Source: JABFSM01 sp052389555 (lineage in GTDB: Bacteria; Gemmatimonadota; Gemmatimonadetes; Gemmatimonadales; GWC2-71-9). Taken from it: a stretch of DNA of 64,000 nt. This document shows positions 24,923 through 32,977 of this stretch, in pieces. The position numbers and the translations under genes are program-made. The stretch is taken from the NCBI GenBank assembly GCA_052389555.1, contig JBQTHV010000036.1, positions 1 through 64,000 of the forward strand. The letters run 5' to 3'. Every line of letters begins with the position of its first letter. Positions within the stretch are counted from its first letter, which is position 1. The notes under the pieces were generated by a model. That model had not been told where the DNA came from and ran no database searches. It saw nothing but the letters and a program-made list of their open reading frames with translations.

Positions 24923-25561
24923 TCACTTCGAGTAAAGCTCGACCACGAGCTGTTCCTGGGCATTCAGCGGAATCGTGTCGCGAGTCGGCACCATGGTGAG
25001 CCGGCCCGACGCCGTGTCGGTATCCACGTTGAGCCAGGAGATCGGCGCGCCCCGGGTCGCGCTCTCCAGCGCGAGCTTCACCGGAACCAGGTCGCGGCTT
25101 TCGGGGGCGATCCGGATTTCCTGGCCCGGCTTCACGCGGTAGGATGGGATATTCACGCGCTCACCGTTCACCTGCACATGGCCATGCCGCACCAGCTGGC
25201 GCGCCTGCTTGCGGCTGGTCGCGAAGTTCATCCGATACACGACGTTGTCGAGCCGGGTTTCCAGCGCTACCAGCAGGTTGGTGCCCTTGACGCCAGGCTC
25301 CTGGGTCGCCCGGTCGAAGGTGTTGCGGAACTGCCGCTCCGAAAGTCCGTAGATCCGCTTGACCTTCTGCTTCTCCCGGAGCTGGCGCGCATACTCGGAG
25401 AGCTTGCGTCCCCGTCCGCCGCTCGCTTGTCCGTGCTGCCCAGGGGCATAGGCGCGCCGCTCGACCGCACACTTCTCGGTGAGGCAGCGCGATCCCTTGA
25501 GGAACAGCTTCATCCCCTCGCGCCGGCAGAGCCGGCAAACCGGTCCGGTGTAGCGCGCCAT
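24923..25561 (-). CDS. rpsD: 30S ribosomal protein S4
   Basis: A 212-residue uS4 with an N-terminal zinc-type cysteine set (CRLCRREGMKLFLKG, CLTEKCAVERR). The S4 RNA-binding domain (LDNVVYRMNFATSRKQARQL, HGHVQVNGERVNIPSY) follows. It is the usual autoregulator of the alpha operon in other bacteria. Whether it acts so here cannot be read from the sequence. 16 bp separate it from rpoA. Confidence 0.97.
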   Translation of the reverse strand: MARYTGPVCRLCRREGMKLFLKGSRCLTEKCAVERRAYAPGQHGQASGGRGRKLSEYARQLREKQKVKRIYGLSERQFRNTFDRATQEPGVKGTNLLVALETRLDNVVYRMNFATSRKQARQLVRHGHVQVNGERVNIPSYRVKPGQEIRIAPESRDLVPVKLALESATRGAPISWLNVDTDTASGRLTMVPTRDTIPLNAQEQLVVELYSK

Positions 25562-25564
25562 CGC

Positions 25565-26017
25565 TCAGACCCGCCGACGCTTGGGAGGACGGCACCCATT
25601 GTGGGGAATCGGGGTGACATCCTTGATGGAGAGAATCTTGAGTCCAACCGAGGCCAGGGCTTGGATGGCCGACTCGCGACCGCTCCCCGGTCCCTGAACC
25701 AGGACATGCAACCGCCGAACCCCGAGGTTCATCGCCTCGCGCCCCACATTCTCGGCGGCGACGGTCGCAGCGAACGGCGTGCTCTTCTTGGAGCCCTTGA
25801 ATCCGGCCTTCCCCGCCGTACCCCATGCGATGGCATTGCCGCGCGTATCAGTGATGGTGATGAGCACGTTGTTGAACGTAGCCGAGATGTGGGCGATGCC
25901 TTCGGCTTCCACCACCTTGCGGCCCCGCTTGGCCTTGGCCGGAGCAGCGGGCGCCGGGGAAGGAGCCCCCGTCGGGGGAGTCGGCTCGGGCGAAACGGGT
26001 TCGGTTGGAGTCGTCAT
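25565..26017 (-). CDS. rpsK: 30S ribosomal protein S11 with Pro/Ala-rich N-terminal extension
   Basis: The conserved uS11 body starts at about residue 38 (GIAHISATFNNVLITITD) and ends normally (PIPHNGCRPPKRRRV). The first 30 or so residues (TEPVSPEPTPPTGAPSP...) are a Pro/Ala-rich extension in place of the short basic N-terminus of typical S11. The ATG overlaps the rpsM stop by one base (TAATG), which supports this start. The extension is likely disordered. Confidence 0.96.
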   Translation of the reverse strand: MTTPTEPVSPEPTPPTGAPSPAPAAPAKAKRGRKVVEAEGIAHISATFNNVLITITDTRGNAIAWGTAGKAGFKGSKKSTPFAATVAAENVGREAMNLGVRRLHVLVQGPGSGRESAIQALASVGLKILSIKDVTPIPHNGCRPPKRRRV

Positions 26018-26397
26018 TACTTCTTGGTCGCCTTCTTCTTGCCCGCGATGGCCCGGCGGGGGCCCCTCTTGGTGCGGGCGTTCGTGTGAGTGCGCTGGCC
26101 GCGGACCGGCAGGCCCTTCCGGTGACGGGAGCCCCGGTAGGTACCCACATCCATCAGCCGTTTGATGTTCATGGCCACCTCGGTGCGCAGGGCACCCTCC
26201 ACCTTGACGCTCCGCTCGATCAATTGCCGGAGCCGCGCTACTTCGGCATCCGTGAGATCGCGAGTCCGGGTGTCCGGGTTGATCCCCGAATCCCCCAGCA
26301 ACCGATTGCTGATGGGCCGGCCGATGCCGTAGATGTAGGTGAGAGCGATTTCGATGCGTTTGTCCCGCGGGAGATCAACGCCTGCAATACGCGCCAT
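26017..26397 (-). CDS. rpsM: 30S ribosomal protein S13
   Basis: A 126-residue uS13 starting MARIAGVDLPRDKRIEIALTYIYG. The helix-two-turn-helix region and the C-terminal GSRHRKGLPVRGQRTHTNARTKRG motif are present, followed by a Lys-rich tail. It starts 1 bp after rpmJ and overlaps rpsK by one base. Confidence 0.97.
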   Translation of the reverse strand: MARIAGVDLPRDKRIEIALTYIYGIGRPISNRLLGDSGINPDTRTRDLTDAEVARLRQLIERSVKVEGALRTEVAMNIKRLMDVGTYRGSRHRKGLPVRGQRTHTNARTKRGPRRAIAGKKKATKK

Positions 26398-26398
26398 A

Positions 26399-26515
26399 TC
26401 AACCCTGCCGCTGCTTGTGCTTGGGGTTGCGCTTGCAGATGACGCGAATCACCCCTTGGCGCTTGATCACCTTGCAGTGCTCGCAAATCGGCTTGACACT
26501 CGATCGAACCTTCAC
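26399..26515 (-). CDS. rpmJ: 50S ribosomal protein L36
   Basis: A 38-residue bL36 that reads MKVRSSVKPICEHCKVI then KRQGVIRVICKRNPKHKQRQG. The C-x2-C ... C ... H zinc set of the canonical form is intact. The start is GTG at 26515. It is the first gene of the alpha operon; the usual infA and map neighbours are missing. Confidence 0.95.
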   Translation of the reverse strand: MKVRSSVKPICEHCKVIKRQGVIRVICKRNPKHKQRQG

Positions 26516-26554
26516 CGCGGATCTCCCGGAATCCGGTTAACGGGCAGCTTGGCA

Positions 26555-26583
26555 ATTTAACTGGGGGTATCGGCGGGGCGCAA
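26555..26583 (-). promoter_or_regulatory. Sigma-70-type promoter of the rpmJ-rplQ operon
   Basis: On the minus strand TTGCGC (26583-26578) and TTAAAT (26560-26555) are separated by exactly 17 bp. Transcription would start near 26548, about 33 bases before the rpmJ GTG. The A+T patch is conspicuous in this G+C-rich context. Confidence 0.65.
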
Positions 26584-26602
26584 GGGGCGCCGCTCCAACT
26601 AC

Positions 26603-27319
26603 TTAGGAGACCGCCGCAAGGAAGTCGTCCAGGGCCGTCGGAGGGTCTTTTGCGGTAAGGATCGGCCGGCCGACCACGAGGTGGCTCGCTCCGGCAAGGG
26701 CGGCTTCTCGAGGCCCGGCCACCCGGGCTTGATCGTTCACGTCATCCTGACGCCGGCGGATTCCCGGGACAACGATTAAAGCCTCGGGGCCAATAGCGCT
26801 CCGAACCCCTTGGATTTCGAGCGGGCTGCACACTACCCCCGCGAGTCCAGCTGACATCGCGGACCGGGCGAGGTTCATCACTGCATCACCCACAGATTTC
26901 ACAGATTTCACAGATTCTTCTTGATGGATAGTCATTTCATCTGGGTAATCTGTCGGCAATATCCTCGAGGTCGACGTCAGTACCGTAACGCCCACTACGG
27001 CAAGGGACGCTCCCCCCGCGCGCACCGCGGCCTGCATCATGTCGCGACCACCCACGGTGTGTACCGTCACCATCCGAACGCCGAGGCCTGCCGCCGCCTG
27101 CACGGCCCCTCGCACCGTGTTAGGAATGTCGTGCCATTTGAGATCGAGAAACACCGCAAGGCCACGCCCCACGAGCTCTCGGACCAGCCCGGGACCGCCG
27201 TCGGCCGCCGTCATGAGGATCGGGCCCAGTTTGACCCAGCGAAGGCGGGGCAACCGGTCGAGCAGCCGGAGCGCGTCGTCGCGGGTCGGCAAGTCCAGCG
27301 CCAGGATTACCTGAGCCAT
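26603..27319 (-). CDS. pyrF: Orotidine 5'-phosphate decarboxylase with a repeat-derived insertion
   Basis: PyrF decarboxylates OMP to UMP. The N-terminal LALDLPTRDDALRLLDRL, the catalytic DLKWHDIPNTV and the C-terminal VPGIRRRQDDVNDQARVA phosphate loop fit the family. ATG 27319 (MAQVILALD) was preferred over the TTG at 27379, which would add 20 unrelated residues. Within it, about 20 residues around YPDEMTIHQEESVKSVKSVG are encoded by a tandem repeat and replace a short loop of ordinary PyrF. Length 238. Confidence 0.93.
   Translation of the reverse strand: MAQVILALDLPTRDDALRLLDRLPRLRWVKLGPILMTAADGGPGLVRELVGRGLAVFLDLKWHDIPNTVRGAVQAAAGLGVRMVTVHTVGGRDMMQAAVRAGGASLAVVGVTVLTSTSRILPTDYPDEMTIHQEESVKSVKSVGDAVMNLARSAMSAGLAGVVCSPLEIQGVRSAIGPEALIVVPGIRRRQDDVNDQARVAGPREAALAGASHLVVGRPILTAKDPPTALDDFLAAVS
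26889..26953. repeat. In-frame A+T-rich repeat (ACAGATTTC words) inside pyrF
   Basis: Three tandem copies of ACAGATTTC-like words (26889-26916) are followed, after a spacer, by AATCTGT (26947-26953), which pairs with them. Base composition is clearly lower in G+C than the gene around it. The related words in 56947-57041 belong to the same family. Confidence 0.85.
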
Positions 27320-27375
27320 CGTCTCAAGGGGTCCGAGTACTTGAAAGAACGCGGTTTTCGGCCCTGAAAGGAACT

Positions 27376-28284
27376 TCAATTACTCTGGCCCCTGGAAACT
27401 CGCTCGAGGTCTCGCACGATGCGCTCGGGCAGCCGTGGGTGGGCGAGCTGCGCGGTCCCGATCGCGACCAGGTCGGCGCCGGCCCGGAGGTATTGCCGCA
27501 CGTCGTCGGCACTTCGGATCCCCCCGACCCCGATGATCCCCACCTCGGGTAGCCGCTCCCGGATGAGCCGGACCGCTTGCACCCCGATGGGGAGCAACGC
27601 GGGCCCGCTCACTCCTCCCTGCCCGTAACCCAGCCGCGGCGACTCGGGCCCATACAGGAATCCCGGCAAGGTGTTCACGGCGGTGATTCCAGCCGCGCCG
27701 GCCTCGGCGGCGGCCTGGGCCACGGCGGCGAGCTCCGGCAGCCCGGGCGCGAGCTTGGCAATGAGGGGCCTGCGGGTTACGCTGCGGCAGGACGCCACGA
27801 CCCGGTGGGTGAGCTCCGGCACCGTGCCGAACTCGACGCCTCCGGCTTGCGTGTTAGGGCACGACAAGTTGAGCTCGTAGGCGGCAATCCCCTCGCAGGC
27901 CTCGAGCCCGGCGATCACCCGGGCGTATTCGCCTTCGGTAAACCCCACGATGTTGACGATGATGCGCGCCCGCGAGAGCTGCCGGGCGAACCAGGGAAGC
28001 TGGTCGGCTTTCACCCGGTCCAGGCCGGGATTGGCCAGCCCGACCGCGTTGAGCATCCCGCCCGGGAATTCGGCAACCCGGGGCGCCGGATGTCCGGGTC
28101 GGGGAAGCAGCGAGACGGCCTTGGTGACAATGCCCCCCAGGCGGTCGAGCGCCACCGTGTCGGCCAGCTCGGGTCCGAACCCGGCGGTTCCCGAGGCGAG
28201 CAGGATGGGATTCTGGAAGGACTGTCCGAAAACGGTGCGAGCGATCGGTTCCGAGTGAGCGGGCGCGGTCGGCGCGGGGCTCAC
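27376..28284 (-). CDS. pyrD: Dihydroorotate dehydrogenase, class 1B catalytic subunit
   Basis: It oxidises dihydroorotate to orotate with FMN in the cytosol. LLASGTAGFG, GLANPGLD, ELNLSCPNTQAGG (catalytic Cys), NTLPGFLYG and IGVGGIRSADDV match the class 1B family, which normally works with the PyrK iron-sulfur subunit. No pyrK is present in the window. GTG 28284 shares its G with the amidase TAG stop (TAGTG). Followed 56 bp later by pyrF. Confidence 0.93.
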   Translation of the reverse strand: MSPAPTAPAHSEPIARTVFGQSFQNPILLASGTAGFGPELADTVALDRLGGIVTKAVSLLPRPGHPAPRVAEFPGGMLNAVGLANPGLDRVKADQLPWFARQLSRARIIVNIVGFTEGEYARVIAGLEACEGIAAYELNLSCPNTQAGGVEFGTVPELTHRVVASCRSVTRRPLIAKLAPGLPELAAVAQAAAEAGAAGITAVNTLPGFLYGPESPRLGYGQGGVSGPALLPIGVQAVRLIRERLPEVGIIGVGGIRSADDVRQYLRAGADLVAIGTAQLAHPRLPERIVRDLERVSRGQSN

Positions 28285-29501
28285 TAGCGGCCGGCTGCCT
28301 GGCCTGGACTGCTGGTGACCCGTCCCTCCCCGATCTTGCGTTCGTACTCCCGGAGGTACCCGATGATCGCGTCGGCGATGGACGCCGCGAGGTTGCGCCG
28401 GGAGGTCCTGGAGGAGAGGAGGCGAGCGTCCTGCGCATTGGTGGCGAAACCGGTTTCGATCAGGATCGCGGGCCGCCGAGCGGTCGCGAGCACCATGAAC
28501 CCCGCCTGCTTGACACCCAGGTTGGGGCCGGTATGTGCTTCGATGAGGTAGGACTGCACCAGCTCCGCGGCGCGGGCCGATTCTCGCAGATACTCGTTGA
28601 GCTGGAGGTCCTTGAGAATGAATTCCAGCTGACTGAGCTCGGCGTCGCTCTCCGCTGCCTCGAAGCGGATCGCCTCGTTCTCCATTCGCGCCACTCGGGC
28701 CGCGTCTTCAGTCCTGGCTTCGGCCAGAAAATAGGTCTCGAATCCGCGTACCCGCTCGGCGCCGGGCCGCGCCGGCATGGCGTTCACGTGGATACTCACG
28801 AACAGGTCGCAGTCGGCCCGGCAGTAGGGGCCGCGATCGCGGAGGGCGATCAGGGTATCCGAGTCGCGGGTCATGACGACCCGAACACCCTCGCGGCGCA
28901 GTTCCTCTCGCACCAACCGGGCAAGCGCCAGCGTGATGTCCTTCTCGTGGACGCCGCGAGGGAAATGACGACCGAGAGTGCCAGCGTCGGTACCGCCGTG
29001 ACCGGCATCAATCGTCACGACATGCCCGGTGCGAAGGCCGTTCGGCAGCCGGTCATCCCCATTACTGGCCGGGCGGCCAACTCCTTTGGCGGCCTCAGGG
29101 CCATTGGAGACCGCAGCCACCGCTTGCCGGCCGTGATCCTGCAACCGGGCCTGGCCCGGATCGTAGCGGAACCGCGAGCCCAGCACCCGAGGCAAAACCT
29201 CGGCGAGGAACTGCAGCGGAACCTCCACCGTATCACGGCGAATCCAGGTAGAACCCGCCAGCGGCTCCACCCTGCCGTCCACCGCGAGGATCGGGGCGCC
29301 GGGATAGAGGCGGAAGGTTCGCCCGCTCAGGGTGACGTCGGCCCACCCGTCCCCCCGGGTTAGGCGCGCCTCCAGGGCGCGCACCAGATCGGGGGCGGCG
29401 AGGACCGGGCCAGCCACCGGATCGAGCCGAACGGGGACCCGGGCCTCGCCTCGCTCGCTGTGGATAACCACAACGGTCGGGACCAGCAAGGCGAGGAGCA
29501 T
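28284..29501 (-). CDS. N-acetylmuramoyl-L-alanine amidase, Amidase_3 (AmiC-like)
   Basis: A secreted zinc amidase that cleaves the MurNAc-L-Ala bond in peptidoglycan. The signal-like start MLLALLVPTVVVIH is followed by an AMIN-like N-terminal region. The catalytic domain has VTIDAGHGGTDAGTLG, HEKDITLALA, FVSIHVNA and ILIETGFATN, giving the zinc ligands and the catalytic glutamate. 405 residues. The start overlaps the smpB stop by one base, and the C-terminal tail is low complexity. Confidence 0.92.
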   Translation of the reverse strand: MLLALLVPTVVVIHSERGEARVPVRLDPVAGPVLAAPDLVRALEARLTRGDGWADVTLSGRTFRLYPGAPILAVDGRVEPLAGSTWIRRDTVEVPLQFLAEVLPRVLGSRFRYDPGQARLQDHGRQAVAAVSNGPEAAKGVGRPASNGDDRLPNGLRTGHVVTIDAGHGGTDAGTLGRHFPRGVHEKDITLALARLVREELRREGVRVVMTRDSDTLIALRDRGPYCRADCDLFVSIHVNAMPARPGAERVRGFETYFLAEARTEDAARVARMENEAIRFEAAESDAELSQLEFILKDLQLNEYLRESARAAELVQSYLIEAHTGPNLGVKQAGFMVLATARRPAILIETGFATNAQDARLLSSRTSRRNLAASIADAIIGYLREYERKIGEGRVTSSPGQAAGR

Positions 29502-29986
29502 CAGCGTCTGCCTCCCTTCAGCGCGCGGGCCATTTCGCGATCAGCGATCCGGCGCCGGAGGGTTTCCCGGCGATCGTGAAGCTTCTTCCCCCGGCCAAGG
29601 GCGAGGGCAATCTTGGCGCGACCTCGGCGGAAATACACTTCGAGGGGAATCAGGGTCAGCCCCTCCCGCTCGACCCCACCGATCAGGCGCTCGATCTCAC
29701 GGCGGTGCATGAGCAGTTTCCGCGGGCGAACCGGCTCGGGATTCCAGCGGTTGCCCTGCTCGTACGGGGTGATGTGCATCCCTTCGAGCCACACCTCCCC
29801 GCCCCGCACGCGAGCATAGGCCTCCTTGATCGAGGCTTTACCATTCCGCAGGCTCTTGACTTCGGTTCCGGTCAGCACGATCCCCGCTTCCCAGGTGTCG
29901 AGCAAGTGGTAGTCGTGCGAGGCCCGCGGATTTCGTGCCACGGTGGTGCGATTCTGGGCGGTGGGCGTGCTGGGGTTTGCGCTCAT
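29501..29986 (-). CDS. smpB: SsrA-binding protein
   Basis: SmpB delivers tmRNA to stalled ribosomes. The family core is present: NPRASHDYHLLDTWEAGIVL, GTEVKSLRNGKASIKEAY, EGMHITPYEQGN and GRGKKLHDRRETLRRR. 161 residues with a Ser/Thr-rich N-terminal extension of about 18. It is divergent from the tRNA-Leu gene. Confidence 0.96.
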   Translation of the reverse strand: MSANPSTPTAQNRTTVARNPRASHDYHLLDTWEAGIVLTGTEVKSLRNGKASIKEAYARVRGGEVWLEGMHITPYEQGNRWNPEPVRPRKLLMHRREIERLIGGVEREGLTLIPLEVYFRRGRAKIALALGRGKKLHDRRETLRRRIADREMARALKGGRR

Positions 29987-30041
29987 AAGTGCCGCGAGAA
30001 CCGCAAGATAGGACTTCCCCTCACCCCCGGCAACGCGGTGC

Positions 30042-30071
30042 TTGCCGCACGATGCAACGGGGCACTACCTT
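30042..30071 (+). promoter_or_regulatory. Possible promoter of tRNA-Leu
   Basis: TTGCCG (30042-30047) and TACCTT (30066-30071) are 18 bp apart, placing a start near 30078, just before the tRNA at 30081. The -10 match is modest. Confidence 0.35.
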
Positions 30072-30080
30072 TGGCCGCGC

Positions 30081-30164
30081 GCCGAAGTGGTGGAACTGGT
30101 AGACGCGCTGCGTTCAGGGCGCAGTGGGCGCAAGCCCGTGGGGGTTCGAGTCCCCCCTTCGGCA
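30081..30164 (+). tRNA. tRNA-Leu (anticodon CAG)
   Basis: The acceptor stem GCCGAAG pairs with CTTCGGC. The anticodon stem CTGCG/CGCAG encloses the loop TTCAGGG with anticodon CAG. There is a long type II variable arm (TGGGCGCAAGCCCGT) and a normal T arm (GGGGGTTCGAGTCCCCC). CCA is not encoded. A T-rich stretch (CTCTTTTCCCTTTTC) follows without a hairpin. Confidence 0.95.
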
Positions 30165-30181
30165 CTCTTTTCCCTTTTCAC

Positions 30182-31315
30182 TCAGTATCTCGCCATCCCA
30201 GGGTCCACCTCCGCCGCCCACTGATCGATCCCACCTGCCAGACTGCGGGCCTTGAATCCCGCGCCTTGCAGGAGCTGCTGCGCCATGAGGGAGCGCTTGC
30301 CTTTGTGACACACCGTCACGATCTCCTCGTGGGGGCTCAACTCGGCCAGCCGGCCGGGGAGCTCACCGAGAGGCACCAGCCGGCTGCCCGGAATCCGGGC
30401 GATCTCCCACTCCCACGGCTCACGAACATCAAGCACCACCAACCCATTCCCCCCCTCCCCGGCCGCCGCGAGCTCAAGGGCGGTGATCTCGGCGCCGGCG
30501 GGGGCGGCGGAATCCGGCACGCCGCAGTAGGCCTCGTAATCGATCAGGCGGGTTAGCGTCGGCGCGTCACCGCACGCCGCACAGGCCGGGTCGCGGGAGA
30601 CGGCGAGCTCACGAAACCTAACCCGCAGCGCGTCGATCAGCAGCAGCCGGCCGACCAGCGACTCGCCCGTCCCAAGGATCCATTTGATTGCCTCCAGGGC
30701 CTGGAGGCTGCCCACCACACCGGGCAGGACGCCGAGCACACCGGCTTCGGCGCAATTCGGCACCAGATCGGGCGGCGGCGGCTCTGCGAAGAGACAGCGG
30801 TAACAGGGCCCGGCCCGGCCCGGCGCCGCGAATACCGACACCTGGCCGTCGAACCGAAAGATGCTGCCGTACACGTACGGCTTGCCGAGAAGAACCGACG
30901 CGTCGTTGACGAGATAGCGGGTCGGAAAGTTGTCGCTGCCGTCGATCGTGAGGTCGTACCGGCCCAGGAGGTCGAGCGCGTTGGCGGACCCCAGACGCAC
31001 CGGGTGGAGCTCTACCCGGACCTGGGGGTTCAGGTCGAGGAGGCGCTCGCGCGCCGACTCGGTCTTGGGACGCCCGATGGCCCCGGTCCCGTGGAGGACC
31101 TGCCGCTGCAGGTTGCTCAGCTCCACGGCATCGGCGTCCACGATGCCGAGCGTGCCGACCCCCGCAGCCGCCAGGTAAAGCGCCGCCGGAGATCCTAACC
31201 CGCCAGCCCCGACGATGAGCACCCGGGCCGCCGCCAGCCGCTCCTGGCCGGCCGGTCCCACCTCGGGAAGAATGAGGTGGCGGGCATAGCGTACCAGCTC
31301 GGCGGGTCCCAGCAC
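30182..31315 (-). CDS. moeZ: MoeB/ThiF-type adenylyltransferase fused to rhodanese (MoeZ-like)
   Basis: It activates the C-terminal Gly-Gly of a small sulfur-carrier protein (MoaD/ThiS type) by adenylation and passes sulfur to it. The E1 domain has VLIVGAGGLGSPAALYLA (about 32-49), DGSDNFPTRYLVND and two zinc cysteine pairs (CYRC, CAAC). The rhodanese domain has the active-site loop VTVCHKGKRS (Cys at about 335). 377 residues, of MOCS3/MoeZ size. An Rrf2 regulator lies just upstream on the same strand. Confidence 0.9.
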   Translation of the reverse strand: MLGPAELVRYARHLILPEVGPAGQERLAAARVLIVGAGGLGSPAALYLAAAGVGTLGIVDADAVELSNLQRQVLHGTGAIGRPKTESARERLLDLNPQVRVELHPVRLGSANALDLLGRYDLTIDGSDNFPTRYLVNDASVLLGKPYVYGSIFRFDGQVSVFAAPGRAGPCYRCLFAEPPPPDLVPNCAEAGVLGVLPGVVGSLQALEAIKWILGTGESLVGRLLLIDALRVRFRELAVSRDPACAACGDAPTLTRLIDYEAYCGVPDSAAPAGAEITALELAAAGEGGNGLVVLDVREPWEWEIARIPGSRLVPLGELPGRLAELSPHEEIVTVCHKGKRSLMAQQLLQGAGFKARSLAGGIDQWAAEVDPGMARY

Positions 31316-31330
31316 GGACGGCGAAGCGCC

Positions 31331-31789
31331 CTAACGGGTCGGGGCAGTAGTGAGCGGGACGAAAACCGGTGCGGGGGGATGTTCCTTGACCAGGTCGGCC
31401 AGCGTAATGCCCGACAGAAAATCATCGATCCGGCGCTGGAGGGCGTACCAGACCGGCCGGATCGAGCAGCCATTGGCGGGGTCGCATCGCTCGGAATCGA
31501 CCGGGTGGGCGGTGCAGTTGGGCTCGAAGGTTTGGTGCTCGCACGCTGCCATCACGTCGCGCACGGTGATCTGCGCCGGTTCCCGGGCCAGCAGGTAGCC
31601 ACCGCGAGCCCCCCGGACACTCTCCACCAGCCCTCCCCGGCGGAGCCGCAGCAGGATCTGCTCGACGTAGTCGGGGGGAAGCCGCTCTTCTTCCGAAAGC
31701 TCGCGGGCGGCCACCGGCCCCTTCCCCCGGCGCCGGGCCAGGTGGAGCGCAAGGATGAGGCTGTACTCGGTCCAAGTCGTCACCCGCAT
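31331..31789 (-). CDS. Rrf2-family transcription regulator with a cysteine cluster
   Basis: A winged-helix repressor of the IscR/RirA/CymR group. The DNA-binding part MRVTTWTEYSLILALHLARR, followed by LPPDYVEQILLRLRRGGLVESVRG, is typical. A cysteine set (CEHQTFEPNC ... CDPANGC) could hold an iron-sulfur cluster, as in IscR or NsrR. ATG 31789 gives 152 residues; the upstream extension is not homologous. It directly precedes moeZ, so control of sulfur transfer is a reasonable guess. Confidence 0.85.
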   Translation of the reverse strand: MRVTTWTEYSLILALHLARRRGKGPVAARELSEEERLPPDYVEQILLRLRRGGLVESVRGARGGYLLAREPAQITVRDVMAACEHQTFEPNCTAHPVDSERCDPANGCSIRPVWYALQRRIDDFLSGITLADLVKEHPPAPVFVPLTTAPTR

Positions 31790-31881
31790 GGGGGGAAATA
31801 TCCTGCCGAAGGAGAGGGTGGACAAGCTCGGCCTCTCGGCGCTCGGCACCCGGGGTCGGCAGGCGGGTAGGGGGGTAGGTT

Positions 31882-32967
31882 ATGGGGACGATGTCGAGAC
31901 GCGGCAGTATCGTGCTGGCGGCGGCCATGCTGGCCGCCGTGGCGAAGGCCGGGGCTCAGGCACTCATCGCGGCGCCGGGAGGCGTCCTTGCCGGCCTGGT
32001 CCGGGACAGCATCTCCGGCTCGCCGGTGGGGTACGCGCTGGTGGTGCTCGACGGAGGCAACCAGCGGGTATTCGCTTCGGAGGCGGGAAGATTCTCGCTG
32101 AGCGGCCTCGCTTCGGGACCGGTCACCCTGCGGGTTCAGCAGATCGGGTATCAGGGTGTGGCGCTCCGTCTGGTTCTCGACACCCAGGCGGCAGCTCCCG
32201 CAGCGCTCACGGTTTCGCTGGTTCGCCAGCCATTCGTGCTGCCCGATGTCATCGTGTCGGATGGCTGTCCCAACGCCGAGCTGGGTGCGGGCGAGAGCGG
32301 GACCATTCTCGACGAGGCCTTCAAGAACGCGGAACGGCTGCTGACGCTTCAGCAGAACTATCCGTATCGGAGCTCGATGGAACAGGTGACTGTCATTCTC
32401 GATGCCAACAACATCGCGCTAACCCGGCAGGTCGATACGATCAGAATCGACAGCAAAACAACCAGTAGCTATCAGAAGGGGAAGGTGCTGCGGTACGTGC
32501 GCTCGCTGGAGTGGGGCCGCCCGATTCTCCGGGAGCACGCGGTGTATTTCCAACCGGCCGACCTGGCCGGGAATGAATTCCGCCGGCACCACTGCTTCTG
32601 GTATGCCGGGCCAGACAGCGTCGAGGGGTTTCCAGGGTACCGGATCGACTTCCGCCCGGTCGCGTCGGTCAGGACGCCGGACTGGGCCGGATCGCTGATC
32701 ATCGACTCGGCGGCAATGCACATCCTCCGTTCCGATGCCAGGCTGGTGAACCTGCCGCGGAACGGGACCGCGTTTCGATCGGCGGAGTGCACGGTCACCT
32801 ACGTTCAGTTCGCTCCGACCCTGGTCCACGAATATCGGGCCACCTGCAACACCACCCACAATTCGCGACCCCCAACCTCATCGGTGCGATACTGGCGCCT
32901 GCTGGAGCACGCGTTCCTGGAACGGAGACCGCAGGGCCCGGACCAGCCGCCACCACGACAGCCCTAA
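31882..32967 (+). CDS. Secreted protein with CarboxypepD_reg-like domain, function unknown
   Basis: A signal peptide (VLAAAMLAAVAKAGAQA) is followed by a carboxypeptidase-regulatory-like beta-sandwich (LAGLVRDSISGSPVGYALVVL, FSLSGLASGPVTLRVQQIGYQ). A 200-residue region of no known family completes the protein. Such domains are common in SusC-associated and secreted proteins of Bacteroidota and Gemmatimonadota. It is probably periplasmic or outer-membrane associated. The stop TAA is the first part of a TAACCCGC motif copy. ATG 31891 is an alternative start. Confidence 0.7.
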   Translation: MGTMSRRGSIVLAAAMLAAVAKAGAQALIAAPGGVLAGLVRDSISGSPVGYALVVLDGGNQRVFASEAGRFSLSGLASGPVTLRVQQIGYQGVALRLVLDTQAAAPAALTVSLVRQPFVLPDVIVSDGCPNAELGAGESGTILDEAFKNAERLLTLQQNYPYRSSMEQVTVILDANNIALTRQVDTIRIDSKTTSSYQKGKVLRYVRSLEWGRPILREHAVYFQPADLAGNEFRRHHCFWYAGPDSVEGFPGYRIDFRPVASVRTPDWAGSLIIDSAAMHILRSDARLVNLPRNGTAFRSAECTVTYVQFAPTLVHEYRATCNTTHNSRPPTSSVRYWRLLEHAFLERRPQGPDQPPPRQP

Positions 32968-32977
32968 CCCGCGCGAA

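Noticed and set aside
24226..24999. Long open frames opposite rpoA, secA, hppA, carB and other genes
   Set aside because: They are shadows of G+C-rich third positions on the coding strand, with Arg/Ala/Gly-rich products, no homology and no start context.
27320..27379. TTG start for pyrF at 27379
   Set aside because: The added 20 residues are not homologous; ATG 27319 gives the normal start.
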